From positions 184,660 through 248,659 of the forward strand of contig JAFLRR010000001.1 in assembly GCA_022511345.1 (NCBI GenBank): a stretch of 64,000 bases of DNA, written 5' to 3'. Of the stretch, positions 41,942 through 51,248 are shown piece after piece. The first letter of the stretch is position 1. Each line of letters opens with the position of its first letter. Source of the DNA: Alistipes sp. GTDB taxonomy: Bacteria; Bacteroidota; Bacteroidia; Bacteroidales; Rikenellaceae. Position numbers and translations under genes: made by a program. Under the pieces are notes generated by a model, which saw only the letters and a program-made list of their open reading frames with translations, did no database searches and was not told the DNA's origin.

Positions 41942-42585
41942 GGCATTTCGATTAGTTTGTGCCCTATGGCATATACCACCAGGCTGGCCGTGTTCTTGCA
42001 TCCGGTCTTCTCGAGTATGTTGGCGCGGTGCTTGTCTACGGTGCGTTTTGATATGAACAGCTCGTCGGCAATCTCCTGGTTGGAGAGTCCGCGGCATACG
42101 GCGGCTATGATTTCCGCCTCGCGCAGCGAGAGTCCGTCGGGCAGTTCCGTTCCGTCGTCGGGTATTGCGGCCGACATGTCGTGCGAGGTCTGCAGCGCCG
42201 GCGAGAACCAGCTTCCGCCGTTCATTACGGCCTCTATTGCCTCGGTCACCTCGTCTATGTCCGAATCCTTGAGCAGGAAACCCTTGGCTCCGGCCTCGAC
42301 CATTCGGGCGTAGTAGCTCTCGTCGCCGAACATCGAGAGCGTTATGACCTTCAGTTCGGGACGCATCGCCAGGGCCCGCTCCGTAGCCTCGGCGCCGTTC
42401 ATTCCGGGCATCGATATGTCCATGAATACCAGGTCGGCATCCGTCGAGGGGAGCATCGCCAGAAACTCCTCTCCGTCGGCGGCCTCACCCACCACGGCAT
42501 ACTCCCTGCGCCGTGCGAGCAGACCCTTCAGACCGCTGCGGAACAGAGCGTGGTCATCTACCAGAACTATCTTGCAATGTGTCAT
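41938..42585 (-). CDS. NarL/FixJ-type response regulator
   Basis: The 215-residue regulator has a receiver domain with acidic D10 and D11, phosphoacceptor D56 (DLVFMDISMPG) and conserved K106 (GFLLKDSD), then a LuxR-type helix-turn-helix (about 150-212, LSLREAEIIAAVCRGLSNQE, ISKRTVDKHRANILEKTG). Both neighbours overlap it by 4 nt (ATGA), with its histidine kinase upstream and the LuxE-like gene downstream. It is expected to regulate transcription, perhaps of its own operon. Confidence 0.94.
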   Translation of the reverse strand: MTHCKIVLVDDHALFRSGLKGLLARRREYAVVGEAADGEEFLAMLPSTDADLVFMDISMPGMNGAEATERALAMRPELKVITLSMFGDESYYARMVEAGAKGFLLKDSDIDEVTEAIEAVMNGGSWFSPALQTSHDMSAAIPDDGTELPDGLSLREAEIIAAVCRGLSNQEIADELFISKRTVDKHRANILEKTGCKNTASLVVYAIGHKLIEMP

Positions 42586-43571
42586 AGTCTGCTCTCTTTA
42601 AGTCCCGAATCGAGCTCTTTGCCGCGCACCTGACCGCCCTCAATGTCGACCGTCACGGCGGCCTTCATGCCGGCTCCCGGCGCGCTCTCGATGCTCACCG
42701 AGCCGTTGAGCGAGTTTACCCGCGAGGATATGTTGGCCAGACCCATTCCCGTCGACACGGCCGAGGGGTTGAATCCCCGTCCGTTGTCCGAGTATCTGAG
42801 CGACAGGCGCTGACCGTCTACTGTTAGCGATACGTCTATGCGGCTGCATGCGGAGTGTTTGAGCGAGTTGTTTATCAGCTCGCAGACCACGCGGTAGATT
42901 ATCACCTCCACATCGGGGTCGAATCGCTCGTCGCGCAGGTCTGTTGTGAATCGTATCTTCACCCCGTCGTGCATCGGCATTCCGCGGTTTATGAATGTGC
43001 GTATTCCTCGCGAGAGGCCGAAGTCGCTCAGCACGTGCGGCGAGAGGTTGTTCGATATCTCTCTCAGCGAGCGTATGGCCTCGTCTATGACATATCTGGC
43101 GCTTTCGGTTATTTCGTTGCGCTCGCAGTCTGCGGTCTCGGCCGAGAGAGCCGACAGCGACATCTTTGCCGACGAAAGCAGCGGTCCGAGTCCGTCGTGC
43201 AGCTCTTTGGAGAATGTCGAGCGCGACTTCTCCTCAGCGCGCAGCACGGCCGTGAGCAGGCGTTTGTTGTAGAGTTCGCGGTTGCGGTCGGCGTTGTCCA
43301 CATGCTCCACGAGCTTGTAGGCATACATGGCGCTCACAGACAGACATACCGATATTGCCGCAGCCAGCCACACGGGCAGCTCCACGGGCAGGGTGGTGCC
43401 CGCCAGCGACATGAATGTCAGCACGAGCAGCGCCGCCAGCAGCAGCATGCCCGTGATGAACAGAATCCAGATGACATTGTAACGCGTGCGCTTTATGAGC
43501 CGCGTGGCGTATATCGTTGCGGCCAGCTGCACGGCTATGGCCACTATTATCACCAGTTTCAGGAAGTTCAT
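42582..43571 (-). CDS. Membrane histidine kinase, HisKA_3/NarX type
   Basis: The 329-residue kinase has three hydrophobic helices (about 4-24, 32-56, 64-88) with almost no periplasmic loop, so it senses within or through the membrane. H125 in SKELHDGLGPLLSSAKMSL is the phosphoacceptor. The ATPase domain shows NNSLKHS, SDNGRGF and GMGLANISSRV. It overlaps its response regulator by 4 nt and follows surE by 15 nt. Confidence 0.92.
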   Translation of the reverse strand: MNFLKLVIIVAIAVQLAATIYATRLIKRTRYNVIWILFITGMLLLAALLVLTFMSLAGTTLPVELPVWLAAAISVCLSVSAMYAYKLVEHVDNADRNRELYNKRLLTAVLRAEEKSRSTFSKELHDGLGPLLSSAKMSLSALSAETADCERNEITESARYVIDEAIRSLREISNNLSPHVLSDFGLSRGIRTFINRGMPMHDGVKIRFTTDLRDERFDPDVEVIIYRVVCELINNSLKHSACSRIDVSLTVDGQRLSLRYSDNGRGFNPSAVSTGMGLANISSRVNSLNGSVSIESAPGAGMKAAVTVDIEGGQVRGKELDSGLKESRL

Positions 43572-43586
43572 GCCGTCGGTTTGCAG

Positions 43587-44360
43587 TTAGAAAACACTCT
43601 TCAGCTCCTCCATTCGGCCGTAGTCGGTCATGTCGGCCTGCACCGGCACTATTGTCACGAATCCGTTTGCCAGAGCATGCTCGTCGCTGTCCGCGGCCTC
43701 GGGCTCGCTGTTTACGAATTCGCCCGTGAGCCAGTAGTATTCGCGGCCGCGGGGGTCTTCGCGGCGGAAGAACTCCTCGCGCCAGAAGCCCCTGGTCTGG
43801 CGGCATACGCGTATTCCCTTTATCTCGTCTATGGCTGCCACGGGAACATTCACATTCAGACAGAGCGGGCCCTGCACTCCGCTTTCGAAGATTCGCGAGA
43901 GTATCTGCGAGCCGTAGTGCACGGCCGCCGTGAAGTCGGCGTTGCGCGAGTGGTCGCACAGCGACAGACCCACGGCCGGACAGCCGTAGAAGCTGCCTTC
44001 GATTGCCGCGCCCATGGTTCCCGAGTAGAGCACGTTGGTCGCCGAGTTTGAGCCGTGGTTTATGCCCGAGAGCACCAGGTCGACCTTGCGGTTGCGGAAC
44101 AGATGGTCGAAGGCCATCTTCACGCAGTCCACGGGCGTGCCCGAGAAGGCATACAGCTCGACATCGTCGTTGCGCGGTATTTGCCTCAGATAGAGCGGGT
44201 CATGCATCGTTATGGCCTGGCTCATGCCGCTGCGCGTGGTTTCGGGCGCAATGGCTGCCACATGTCCGAACCTGCGCGCCATCTCTATCGCCGCGGCGAA
44301 TCCTGGGGCGTCGTAACCGTCGTCGTTGGTCAGAAATATCAATCGTTCTTCGCTTCGCAT
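43587..44360 (-). CDS. surE: 5'/3'-nucleotidase SurE
   Basis: The 257-residue metal-dependent phosphatase hydrolyses nucleoside monophosphates. LTNDDGYDAPG holds the metal-binding Asp pair, and SGTPVDCVKMAF and VLSGINHGSNSATNVLYSGT are family signatures. The ATG at 44360 was preferred to one at 44417 or 44414, because a TATATTTG box (44391-44384 on this strand) lies just upstream of it. The adjacent histidine kinase follows within 15 nt. Confidence 0.94.
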   Translation of the reverse strand: MRSEERLIFLTNDDGYDAPGFAAAIEMARRFGHVAAIAPETTRSGMSQAITMHDPLYLRQIPRNDDVELYAFSGTPVDCVKMAFDHLFRNRKVDLVLSGINHGSNSATNVLYSGTMGAAIEGSFYGCPAVGLSLCDHSRNADFTAAVHYGSQILSRIFESGVQGPLCLNVNVPVAAIDEIKGIRVCRQTRGFWREEFFRREDPRGREYYWLTGEFVNSEPEAADSDEHALANGFVTIVPVQADMTDYGRMEELKSVF

Positions 44361-44479
44361 CTTCGCATCTGTTTTCTTAGGCACAAATATACGAATAAGA
44401 AACGAATCGGACATCACCTGCGGCCGTGATATTGCCGCCTTTTCGCCTTTTCGCCGGCCGGCACCGCTTTGCCGGCGCC

Positions 44480-47400
44480 CTATGCCTCCGAGTTGGTGAA
44501 GAGCGAGTCGTCGAAGCGTATGTCGTCGAATATGGCGTTCGCCAGCTCCAGGTCCAGACTCGACAGATAGCTGTCCGGATAGAAACGTGTCGACTTGTAC
44601 TGTTCCAAGAGCCTGTTCTTGTTGTTGGCTATGTACGAGGTGTGGAGCCTGAAGCGCTCTATGGCCGTGTTGAAGAGCAGCGTGTCGTTGTCCAGGTCGT
44701 CGTTGAGCAGATAGTTCTTGTCCGTCTGCTGTTTGTAGACGCTGCCTTCGTTGTGGGCCGATTCTGCGTCCGAGTAGTTTGTCAGAGCCATCTCTACGGC
44801 ATAGTTGCTGAATATGTGATGCAGCGTGCGGTCGTCTATCTTGTGTCTCAGGCGAGCGAACAGCCTGTGGTGCCTCTTTCCGTAGTCGGGCTTTTCGCCG
44901 GCCGCCGTGTCGTGTATGAGGTTTGCGATTTTTGCTATCAACGCCTTTGTTTCGGGAGCATATCCGGCGAATATCTTTCGCATCTTGTCGGGGTAATAGT
45001 GGTAGGTGTAGAACTGCACGAGCATCTCATACATCTTGGTGAACTGCCACATCTGCGTATATATCTCGGCCGTGTAGCTGTGGGTGAAAGCCGATATGTG
45101 GTTGTGCGGGGTGAGTATGTAGATTATGTCGGTCAGACAGGTTATCGAGTCCTCGAGCAGAAACTCCACCATCTCGAGCTTTGCCTCCACCGTGTTTTGC
45201 ACCTTGAAAATCAGACTGTCGAGCCGCTCCTTGTCGACAGGCGATGTCAGATACCTTTCTATGCATTGCGCGAAACAGAAAACTATGGTTTTTCTGAACT
45301 GGTGCGTGTTGCTCTCTTCGACGAACGGGTCGCACCCGAATATATCCAGCATCACCCGCTTGTTGACGCTGAAGCGTGCGTATGAGGCCGTTATTTCGTT
45401 GTAGAAAGTGCTCCTTATGGTGCGCATGGGGTTGAAATATTCATGTATCAGGCACACTTCGCGCCGGTATCGCGTCAGAATCTCCCGCTGCTCGAGGCAG
45501 CCGTTGGCAAAGCAGCTCATGACGCCGAGCGTTTTTATCAGCGTGTCCGATATGAGCCACTGCACCTCCTTTATCTCGGTGGTCATCTGCAGACGCGTCA
45601 GGTTGACGGCCTCGATTGCGGTGTTCATGTGCAGGTTCCATTTGTAGTCGTAGAGCTCCGATATCGAGTTGTAGTCGTAGCGTTCGCCCACGAGCCGCTG
45701 GTAGCGCGCCATTATGTTATTGAACAGCTTTTCCGTGCGCAGCACCTCGCCACAGGCCCTGAACGACGCCTTCTCCCTGTCGGTGAGCGCCGATGTCCTG
45801 TCGAATTCGACTATTGTGACATACTCGTTGAGCAGGCGCAGCATGCGTGTGAGCGACTCAGCGGCGTCGGCCGGCTGGCGGGCTATTTTGTAATATCTGT
45901 ACGTGGCCAGATAGTACAGCAGCGCCTTGTCTAATTTGCTGAGTTTTATTCGTTTGAGTCTATGGTCGAACAGCGCCTCCTTCTCGTCGTCGCTGCTGAA
46001 CTTCAGCATCTCCTCTATGAATGTCAGAACCTCGGCCGAGATTACTCTCTCCATTGCGCAGCTGTATAATGCGTCGCCTATGTTGACGATGCTTGCCGCC
46101 AGCATCCTGACATGGTTGGTGCGCGTATATCGCAGATACTTCTTGAATGAGTATCTGAGCAGGAACAACGCCTTCGATTCGTCTCTGCCGTATGGCCCCG
46201 ACTCTGTCAGCGGGTTGTCGATGAACATCGATGACATTAGAATCTGCAGGCTGCGGTTGTAGCATTTGCAGGCATAGCAAGGCGGGTTCCAGCCCTTTGC
46301 CCTCATCTGTGCGCGGTGTTTGCTGCAGTCGTCGATTTTTCGCATCGAAATCCAGTTTTGCCTCTCGAATCGCCCGGATATGTATTCCAGATATTCGACC
46401 ATCACCGTTTTGTAATCCTTGCCGCAGGCCTCGACATGTCTTCTGATGGAGTTTATCAGCTCCACTCCGGGCTTCTCTCCGCAATAATCCCTGTCTATTT
46501 CTATATCGCGCCACTTAATCTGCGAGAGCGCCTCGTTAATTTTGCGTTTGACACCCACGGCATCCCATTTGCACTCTTTGTGCTTGTTGAAGCAGAACTC
46601 GTCGATATATGCATACAGGTCTATGTTCCACCAGTATAGCGTTGCCGTCAGCAGTTCCCTCTGGCTGTCGTTGCTGCTGCCGTCGAGTATTCCGATGTTG
46701 TTCTTGTAGAAGAGAATCTTTCCGAGCTGGTCGAAAAAGTCGGCCGACAGGAAGAACTTCTCGCGTATGTTTATGGTTCTGTGCAGATACTTGAATTCTG
46801 CCTCGGCCATATCTATCTTCGACTGCGTGATTCCGCACATGGTCATCTTCTCGAGCACGAACAGTTTGGCCAGCACGCCCTTGTACACGAGCCGCACATC
46901 CTCGAATATCGACAGTTTTGCCACATAGCTGCTCTTTTGCGGCGAGAGGTTGTTCGAGAATCCCGATACCAGCTTGTCGAAGTCCAGACTGTATTCCGCC
47001 GGATTGTAATCATTCGACAGAGCAGGCTCTCCCGGTGCGTACTCCAGGTAGTTGTCGTCCCACATGCCGTTCAGAATCTGGGTGCGGTAGCGGTCGTACT
47101 GTTCCTGTTTTATGCCGGTCTTAATGAGCCGCGAGTCGTCGTCGTTCTTTCTGACTCCGAAATCTACTATCATCGGCTGCTTCGTGCGCCAGTCGTCGGT
47201 CCATGAGTCCACTATGTCGAGACCCAGTTCAGCCTCGCGTATCTCGCGCATTCTTATCATCGAATCTATCAGCTGACAATAGATTATATATGCCGTGTTG
47301 TAAGTCTTGCGGTACTCGCACGTGAGTCCCAGCTTGAGCAGACATCTGATTTGCGCTATTATGGCCGAGGGCATATCTTTGTCCGCGCTTTTGTCCAGTA

Positions 47401-49834
47401 TGGCATATGCGTCGCGATACTCCTGCGCCGCGCGCGAGTAGTCCTCCTCCTGAAAGTAGAGGTCGCCCAGAGTGGCGTGTATGCGTCCTATGGCCTGCTC
47501 GTAGGCGTTGTCGGCATTCATGCCCATGTAGTAGTTGAGCAGCTTGATGTTGTGCTGCTTTACGGCCTGCGATTCGTTGAGGGTGAAGTTGAATATTGCC
47601 GCCGCCTCGTCCGATATTCGCGATATGTATGAAATCTCCTCCGATATTCGCTTGCGGAATTTGAACTGGAAGAGTCCTACCATCACCGGATAGAGATATA
47701 TCTGCTGCATATACTCCAGAATCGAGGCTATGAAGTCGCGCAGCTCGGGCGTCTTGTTCATATCCAGCAGCTCGGGCGCCTGCTCTATGTTGCGCCACGA
47801 AAATCCTCGTCCGTGGAATTTGAACAGATGGTCTACTATGAACGACGAGATTACGAGCAGCTTGTCGCCGTAGTTGCTCACATTTCCCATTATGATGTTC
47901 ATTATCGGCGCGGCCAGATAGAAAATGAAACCAATCTTCTGCTGGTCTGTCGGCGAGAATACGAGCACATAGTTGTTCGGACTTCGCCTGCCGAGTTCTA
48001 TCGTGTCGTTCCACTCCGCCAGGCTGAGGCTGTCCTTGCTGCGCTGCACGTATTTCTCGAAGTACAGGGCTATTTTCTTTGGCGAGCCGTTGCTGACGTG
48101 CGAGAGATATACGCTGAAGTATTGCAGCATCATTACGGCATATCTGATCTCCTCTTTCTGCTCCTGTTTTTCGTCGAGCGATGTCAGATACTCGAAGCAC
48201 CATCTGATGGAGGGCACTTCGCGCTTCAGCACCCTGTTTTTCTCCAGATTCTCCATCATTTTGTCCTCGAGGTATTTTGCGGGCAGTATGCATTCTGATA
48301 TGTACTGCTCGGTCATGGAGCTTATTGCCGACTGCTCGTGCTGGGGCGATAGAAAGCTGTCGACATTTATCACGCCGTTGAATATGCTGCTTATGGCGAA
48401 TTCGCGGTCCGACAGGTCGGCCAGAAAGGCCTCATACAGCTCGCGGCCCGATATGAATATGAATTTGGCATTTGCCGACGACAGAAACAGCTTCATGTTT
48501 GCCAACAGGTGCAGAACTGTCCTTCGGCGGTCGCTGTTTGAGGCATTTCCCGAGAAACCCGATATTGCTGACGAGAAGTCGGGCGGAGTCAGTCCCTGCG
48601 GCTGCTCGCCGGCCCCCTGACTGACTGCGCTGCCCTCGACCTTGTCCAGCTCGTCGAGTATAATCAGAAACTGCACCCTGTTGGACGAAAAGTGTTTGCT
48701 GTTTATCGTATTTATTATTTGTGACAATTCGGTCTCTATTTCGCGCACGGTCGCCAGCGGATAGACTTTGTCTTTTTTCGAGAATGCCGACAGCTGCAGC
48801 CAGCTCTGCGCCGCAGCCGATTTCTCTTTGGTCTCGCTTATCGTTGCCGATATTCTGTCCGAGAGATGCTTAAGCCTCTGCCGACACTCCCACGACCTGC
48901 CTTTTATTACCGGAATCAAGGATAATATGTATTTTGCAATCCGGTAAGATGCATAAAACAGCAACAGCAGCAGCGGCAATTTTATTATAAATATGGGTCG
49001 GATAATGCTTGTTTGTTCTGCAGCTTTTTTTGCGATATCTGCCATCTGCCAAAAATAGGAATAGGTTTTACCGGCCTCTATTGCTACGATATTATAAAGA
49101 AATATTGCCAGTATGCTGGCAATGGCAGAGTTGACGGCCTCTATTAACGCCATAAAAACCGGCTTGTTGCAGCCCGACCTTAAAAACCTCTCGTAGCTGT
49201 TCCTCACCTGCGTTGCAATCAGACAGAGCACGTCTCGCTCGTTTATGATTTCGTGTCCGAGGTTTATTTTGATTTTTATGCGCCAGAACTGTTTTTCGCT
49301 GTTGTCGTTCAGCTCTAACAGCTTTTTCAGCTTGGCCCGATCCAGGCGGCGGTATTTCGGACGGGTGCGAATCCAGTCGTTCGCCTTAAAAAGGCGGTAC
49401 TTGTATCTGTTCCATATCAAAAAGACCGCCGCTACGATGAATATGGCCAACGGCACCTGAAACATATATGCTTTTTCGCAGAACAGATGCTCTGCCGTAA
49501 AGATATACGCCGCCATGAAAGCAGCAATACTCTCTGCTTTGTAAATGTAGTAGTATAATGCATTGTCATACGGTCTGGTAATCTTATTGATTACGGTGTT
49601 CACCAGACTCGACTTTCCCATGCCCCTGTACCCGGCAACCAGATATGCGCCCGACTTCGACGGGCCCAATAGCCAGCTTTTGAGCTTGTTCTCCATTGCA
49701 GTGCGGTTGATGTATATGTCGCCCTGCTCGGGATTGTCTTTGTGGTTGTATTGGAAATTGGCGAGATTTATCCTTACGGATTTGGTTCCGGACGAGTACT
49801 TCGAGTACCGTCCGTTGAGGTTGTTCGGTTTCAT
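44480..49834 (-). CDS. Giant membrane P-loop NTPase, KAP/STAND-like, with TPR-like repeats
   Basis: This 1784-residue protein has a Walker A at residues 68-75 (GYRGMGKS) and a Walker B at about 389-398 (FLIILDELDK), followed by a sensor-like stretch (AKFIFISGRELYEAF). Between them lie about three or four membrane segments (about 104-141, 233-253, 278-297). Membrane helices inserted in a P-loop domain are a feature of KAP NTPases (Kidins220, PifA), though the motifs here are closer to STAND/AAA ATPases. The remaining 1200 residues are helical with TPR-like stretches (about 795-880) and a cysteine cluster C1170, C1186, C1189, C1191 with H1173. Base composition is visibly more AT-rich than the neighbours. 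A TATCTTTG box (49864-49857) precedes the start. Function unknown; a defence role is inference. Confidence 0.8.
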   Translation of the reverse strand: MKPNNLNGRYSKYSSGTKSVRINLANFQYNHKDNPEQGDIYINRTAMENKLKSWLLGPSKSGAYLVAGYRGMGKSSLVNTVINKITRPYDNALYYYIYKAESIAAFMAAYIFTAEHLFCEKAYMFQVPLAIFIVAAVFLIWNRYKYRLFKANDWIRTRPKYRRLDRAKLKKLLELNDNSEKQFWRIKIKINLGHEIINERDVLCLIATQVRNSYERFLRSGCNKPVFMALIEAVNSAIASILAIFLYNIVAIEAGKTYSYFWQMADIAKKAAEQTSIIRPIFIIKLPLLLLLFYASYRIAKYILSLIPVIKGRSWECRQRLKHLSDRISATISETKEKSAAAQSWLQLSAFSKKDKVYPLATVREIETELSQIINTINSKHFSSNRVQFLIILDELDKVEGSAVSQGAGEQPQGLTPPDFSSAISGFSGNASNSDRRRTVLHLLANMKLFLSSANAKFIFISGRELYEAFLADLSDREFAISSIFNGVINVDSFLSPQHEQSAISSMTEQYISECILPAKYLEDKMMENLEKNRVLKREVPSIRWCFEYLTSLDEKQEQKEEIRYAVMMLQYFSVYLSHVSNGSPKKIALYFEKYVQRSKDSLSLAEWNDTIELGRRSPNNYVLVFSPTDQQKIGFIFYLAAPIMNIIMGNVSNYGDKLLVISSFIVDHLFKFHGRGFSWRNIEQAPELLDMNKTPELRDFIASILEYMQQIYLYPVMVGLFQFKFRKRISEEISYISRISDEAAAIFNFTLNESQAVKQHNIKLLNYYMGMNADNAYEQAIGRIHATLGDLYFQEEDYSRAAQEYRDAYAILDKSADKDMPSAIIAQIRCLLKLGLTCEYRKTYNTAYIIYCQLIDSMIRMREIREAELGLDIVDSWTDDWRTKQPMIVDFGVRKNDDDSRLIKTGIKQEQYDRYRTQILNGMWDDNYLEYAPGEPALSNDYNPAEYSLDFDKLVSGFSNNLSPQKSSYVAKLSIFEDVRLVYKGVLAKLFVLEKMTMCGITQSKIDMAEAEFKYLHRTINIREKFFLSADFFDQLGKILFYKNNIGILDGSSNDSQRELLTATLYWWNIDLYAYIDEFCFNKHKECKWDAVGVKRKINEALSQIKWRDIEIDRDYCGEKPGVELINSIRRHVEACGKDYKTVMVEYLEYISGRFERQNWISMRKIDDCSKHRAQMRAKGWNPPCYACKCYNRSLQILMSSMFIDNPLTESGPYGRDESKALFLLRYSFKKYLRYTRTNHVRMLAASIVNIGDALYSCAMERVISAEVLTFIEEMLKFSSDDEKEALFDHRLKRIKLSKLDKALLYYLATYRYYKIARQPADAAESLTRMLRLLNEYVTIVEFDRTSALTDREKASFRACGEVLRTEKLFNNIMARYQRLVGERYDYNSISELYDYKWNLHMNTAIEAVNLTRLQMTTEIKEVQWLISDTLIKTLGVMSCFANGCLEQREILTRYRREVCLIHEYFNPMRTIRSTFYNEITASYARFSVNKRVMLDIFGCDPFVEESNTHQFRKTIVFCFAQCIERYLTSPVDKERLDSLIFKVQNTVEAKLEMVEFLLEDSITCLTDIIYILTPHNHISAFTHSYTAEIYTQMWQFTKMYEMLVQFYTYHYYPDKMRKIFAGYAPETKALIAKIANLIHDTAAGEKPDYGKRHHRLFARLRHKIDDRTLHHIFSNYAVEMALTNYSDAESAHNEGSVYKQQTDKNYLLNDDLDNDTLLFNTAIERFRLHTSYIANNKNRLLEQYKSTRFYPDSYLSSLDLELANAIFDDIRFDDSLFTNSEA

Positions 49835-49972
49835 ATCGGGTGTTTGAATGGTGACACAAAGATAGTGTTTTTTACCATTTTTACCACCCGGTTTCTCATT
49901 TTTACCGCGCCGTGTGCCTAAATCGGCCGAAGACAGCATCCTCCTCCGTGCGGCAGCAATGCGCAACTGTGT

Positions 49973-51166
49973 TTACCTCAGCCTGTTGCGCGCGAAATAC
50001 GATTTTGTGTGAGCGAAGAAGCATACCGCGCCGGCCAGATTCACGAGCCATGCTGTCAGAAATGCGGCATGAAATCCCGCCCGCTCGGCCACCGCGCCGC
50101 CGAAGAACACGCCCAGACCCACTCCTATGTCCCATGATACCAGCAGCGTAGAGTTTGCCGTTCCGCGCTGCGAGTTTGGCGCCAGGTTCAGGAACATTGT
50201 CTGGAATGCGGGGAACATGTGTCCGTTTCCCAAACCTATTATCAGTGCGGCTCCGTAATATCCCCACAGGTTGTGCATCGTTGCGAATAACAGATATCCG
50301 CACAGCGACACGACTATTCCCGACGATGCGTTGCGTATTATTTTGCCCTGTCTGAGGGTGCGGCTGCCGGTCAGGCGCGAGAGTATGAGTCCTGTCGACA
50401 GCAGCATGAAGAAGAGTCCCGTGCCGCCCGTTATGCCCAGCTCCTCCTTGCCGTATATTGCTATGTATGTGGCCAGTACGCCATACGAGAAGGCATAGCA
50501 CACCATGCACAGCCCGTTGCTCCAGCCCTTGAGCAGGAAGAATCTGTCGAACGACATCGGCGGCCTTTTTTCCGGGGCGCGCGAGGGTATCTTCAGTGTC
50601 GAGTTTATCGCAAGACCCGCGGCCGAGAATAGCAGCGCTATTACGAACAGCACGTCGTAACTGTTGCAGGCTCCGTATATTAGCAGCGCCACCGTGGGGC
50701 CTATTGCTGTTGCGATGTTGTTGCTCAGTCCGTAGTATCCTATTCCTTCGGCCCGCCGCGACGATGCGAGCACGTCTATGGCCACCGTGCTGTTCGATAC
50801 TGTTGCCGCGCCGAACGGAGCTCCGTGCAGGGTTCGTATTATTGCGAATAGCGCGAGCGAGCCGGCCAGCGGATAACCGGCAAAGAGTATGAAGAATAGA
50901 AAGTAACTTGTCAGCAACACCTTCTTTCGCGGGAATGTGTCGACGAAATATCCGCTGAATGGTCTTATTATCAGCGCCGTGAGCGTGTATCCCGACAGCA
51001 CGAAACCTATCGTCTGCTTGTCTGCCTGAAACGTCTCGCTGAGGTAAAGCGGAAATAGCGGTGTTAGGAGCATGAACGAGAAGAAGAGCATGAAGTTTGC
51101 CGTCCATGCCTTCAGGTAGTTGCCGTTCCACAGCTTTTCAACCGGAGCGTCGTTTTTGCTGGTCAT
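49973..51166 (-). CDS. MFS transporter
   Basis: A 397-residue inner-membrane protein with 12 predicted helices. The A-like motif between helices 2 and 3 reads FSGYFVDTFPRKKVLL, and the first helix ANFMLFFSFMLLTPLFPLYL is typical of drug-exporter-like MFS proteins. Substrate unknown. It is preceded on its strand by the terminator that ends yebC, so it probably has its own promoter in the short gap 51167-51182. Confidence 0.9.
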   Translation of the reverse strand: MTSKNDAPVEKLWNGNYLKAWTANFMLFFSFMLLTPLFPLYLSETFQADKQTIGFVLSGYTLTALIIRPFSGYFVDTFPRKKVLLTSYFLFFILFAGYPLAGSLALFAIIRTLHGAPFGAATVSNSTVAIDVLASSRRAEGIGYYGLSNNIATAIGPTVALLIYGACNSYDVLFVIALLFSAAGLAINSTLKIPSRAPEKRPPMSFDRFFLLKGWSNGLCMVCYAFSYGVLATYIAIYGKEELGITGGTGLFFMLLSTGLILSRLTGSRTLRQGKIIRNASSGIVVSLCGYLLFATMHNLWGYYGAALIIGLGNGHMFPAFQTMFLNLAPNSQRGTANSTLLVSWDIGVGLGVFFGGAVAERAGFHAAFLTAWLVNLAGAVCFFAHTKSYFARNRLR

Positions 51167-51182
51167 AACACCTCGTTTTTTG

Positions 51183-51209
51183 AAAAAAGGCTGCGGTTGC
51201 TCCGCAGCC
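51183..51209 (-). terminator. Terminator of yebC
   Basis: On the minus strand GGCTGCGG-AGCAA-CCGCAGCC is followed directly by six T (51188-51183). It lies 40 nt past the yebC stop and before the MFS gene. Confidence 0.85.
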
Positions 51210-51248
51210 TTCCTCTTTGCGGGGCCCTGCGCCCCTTTTTCAGCCGGC

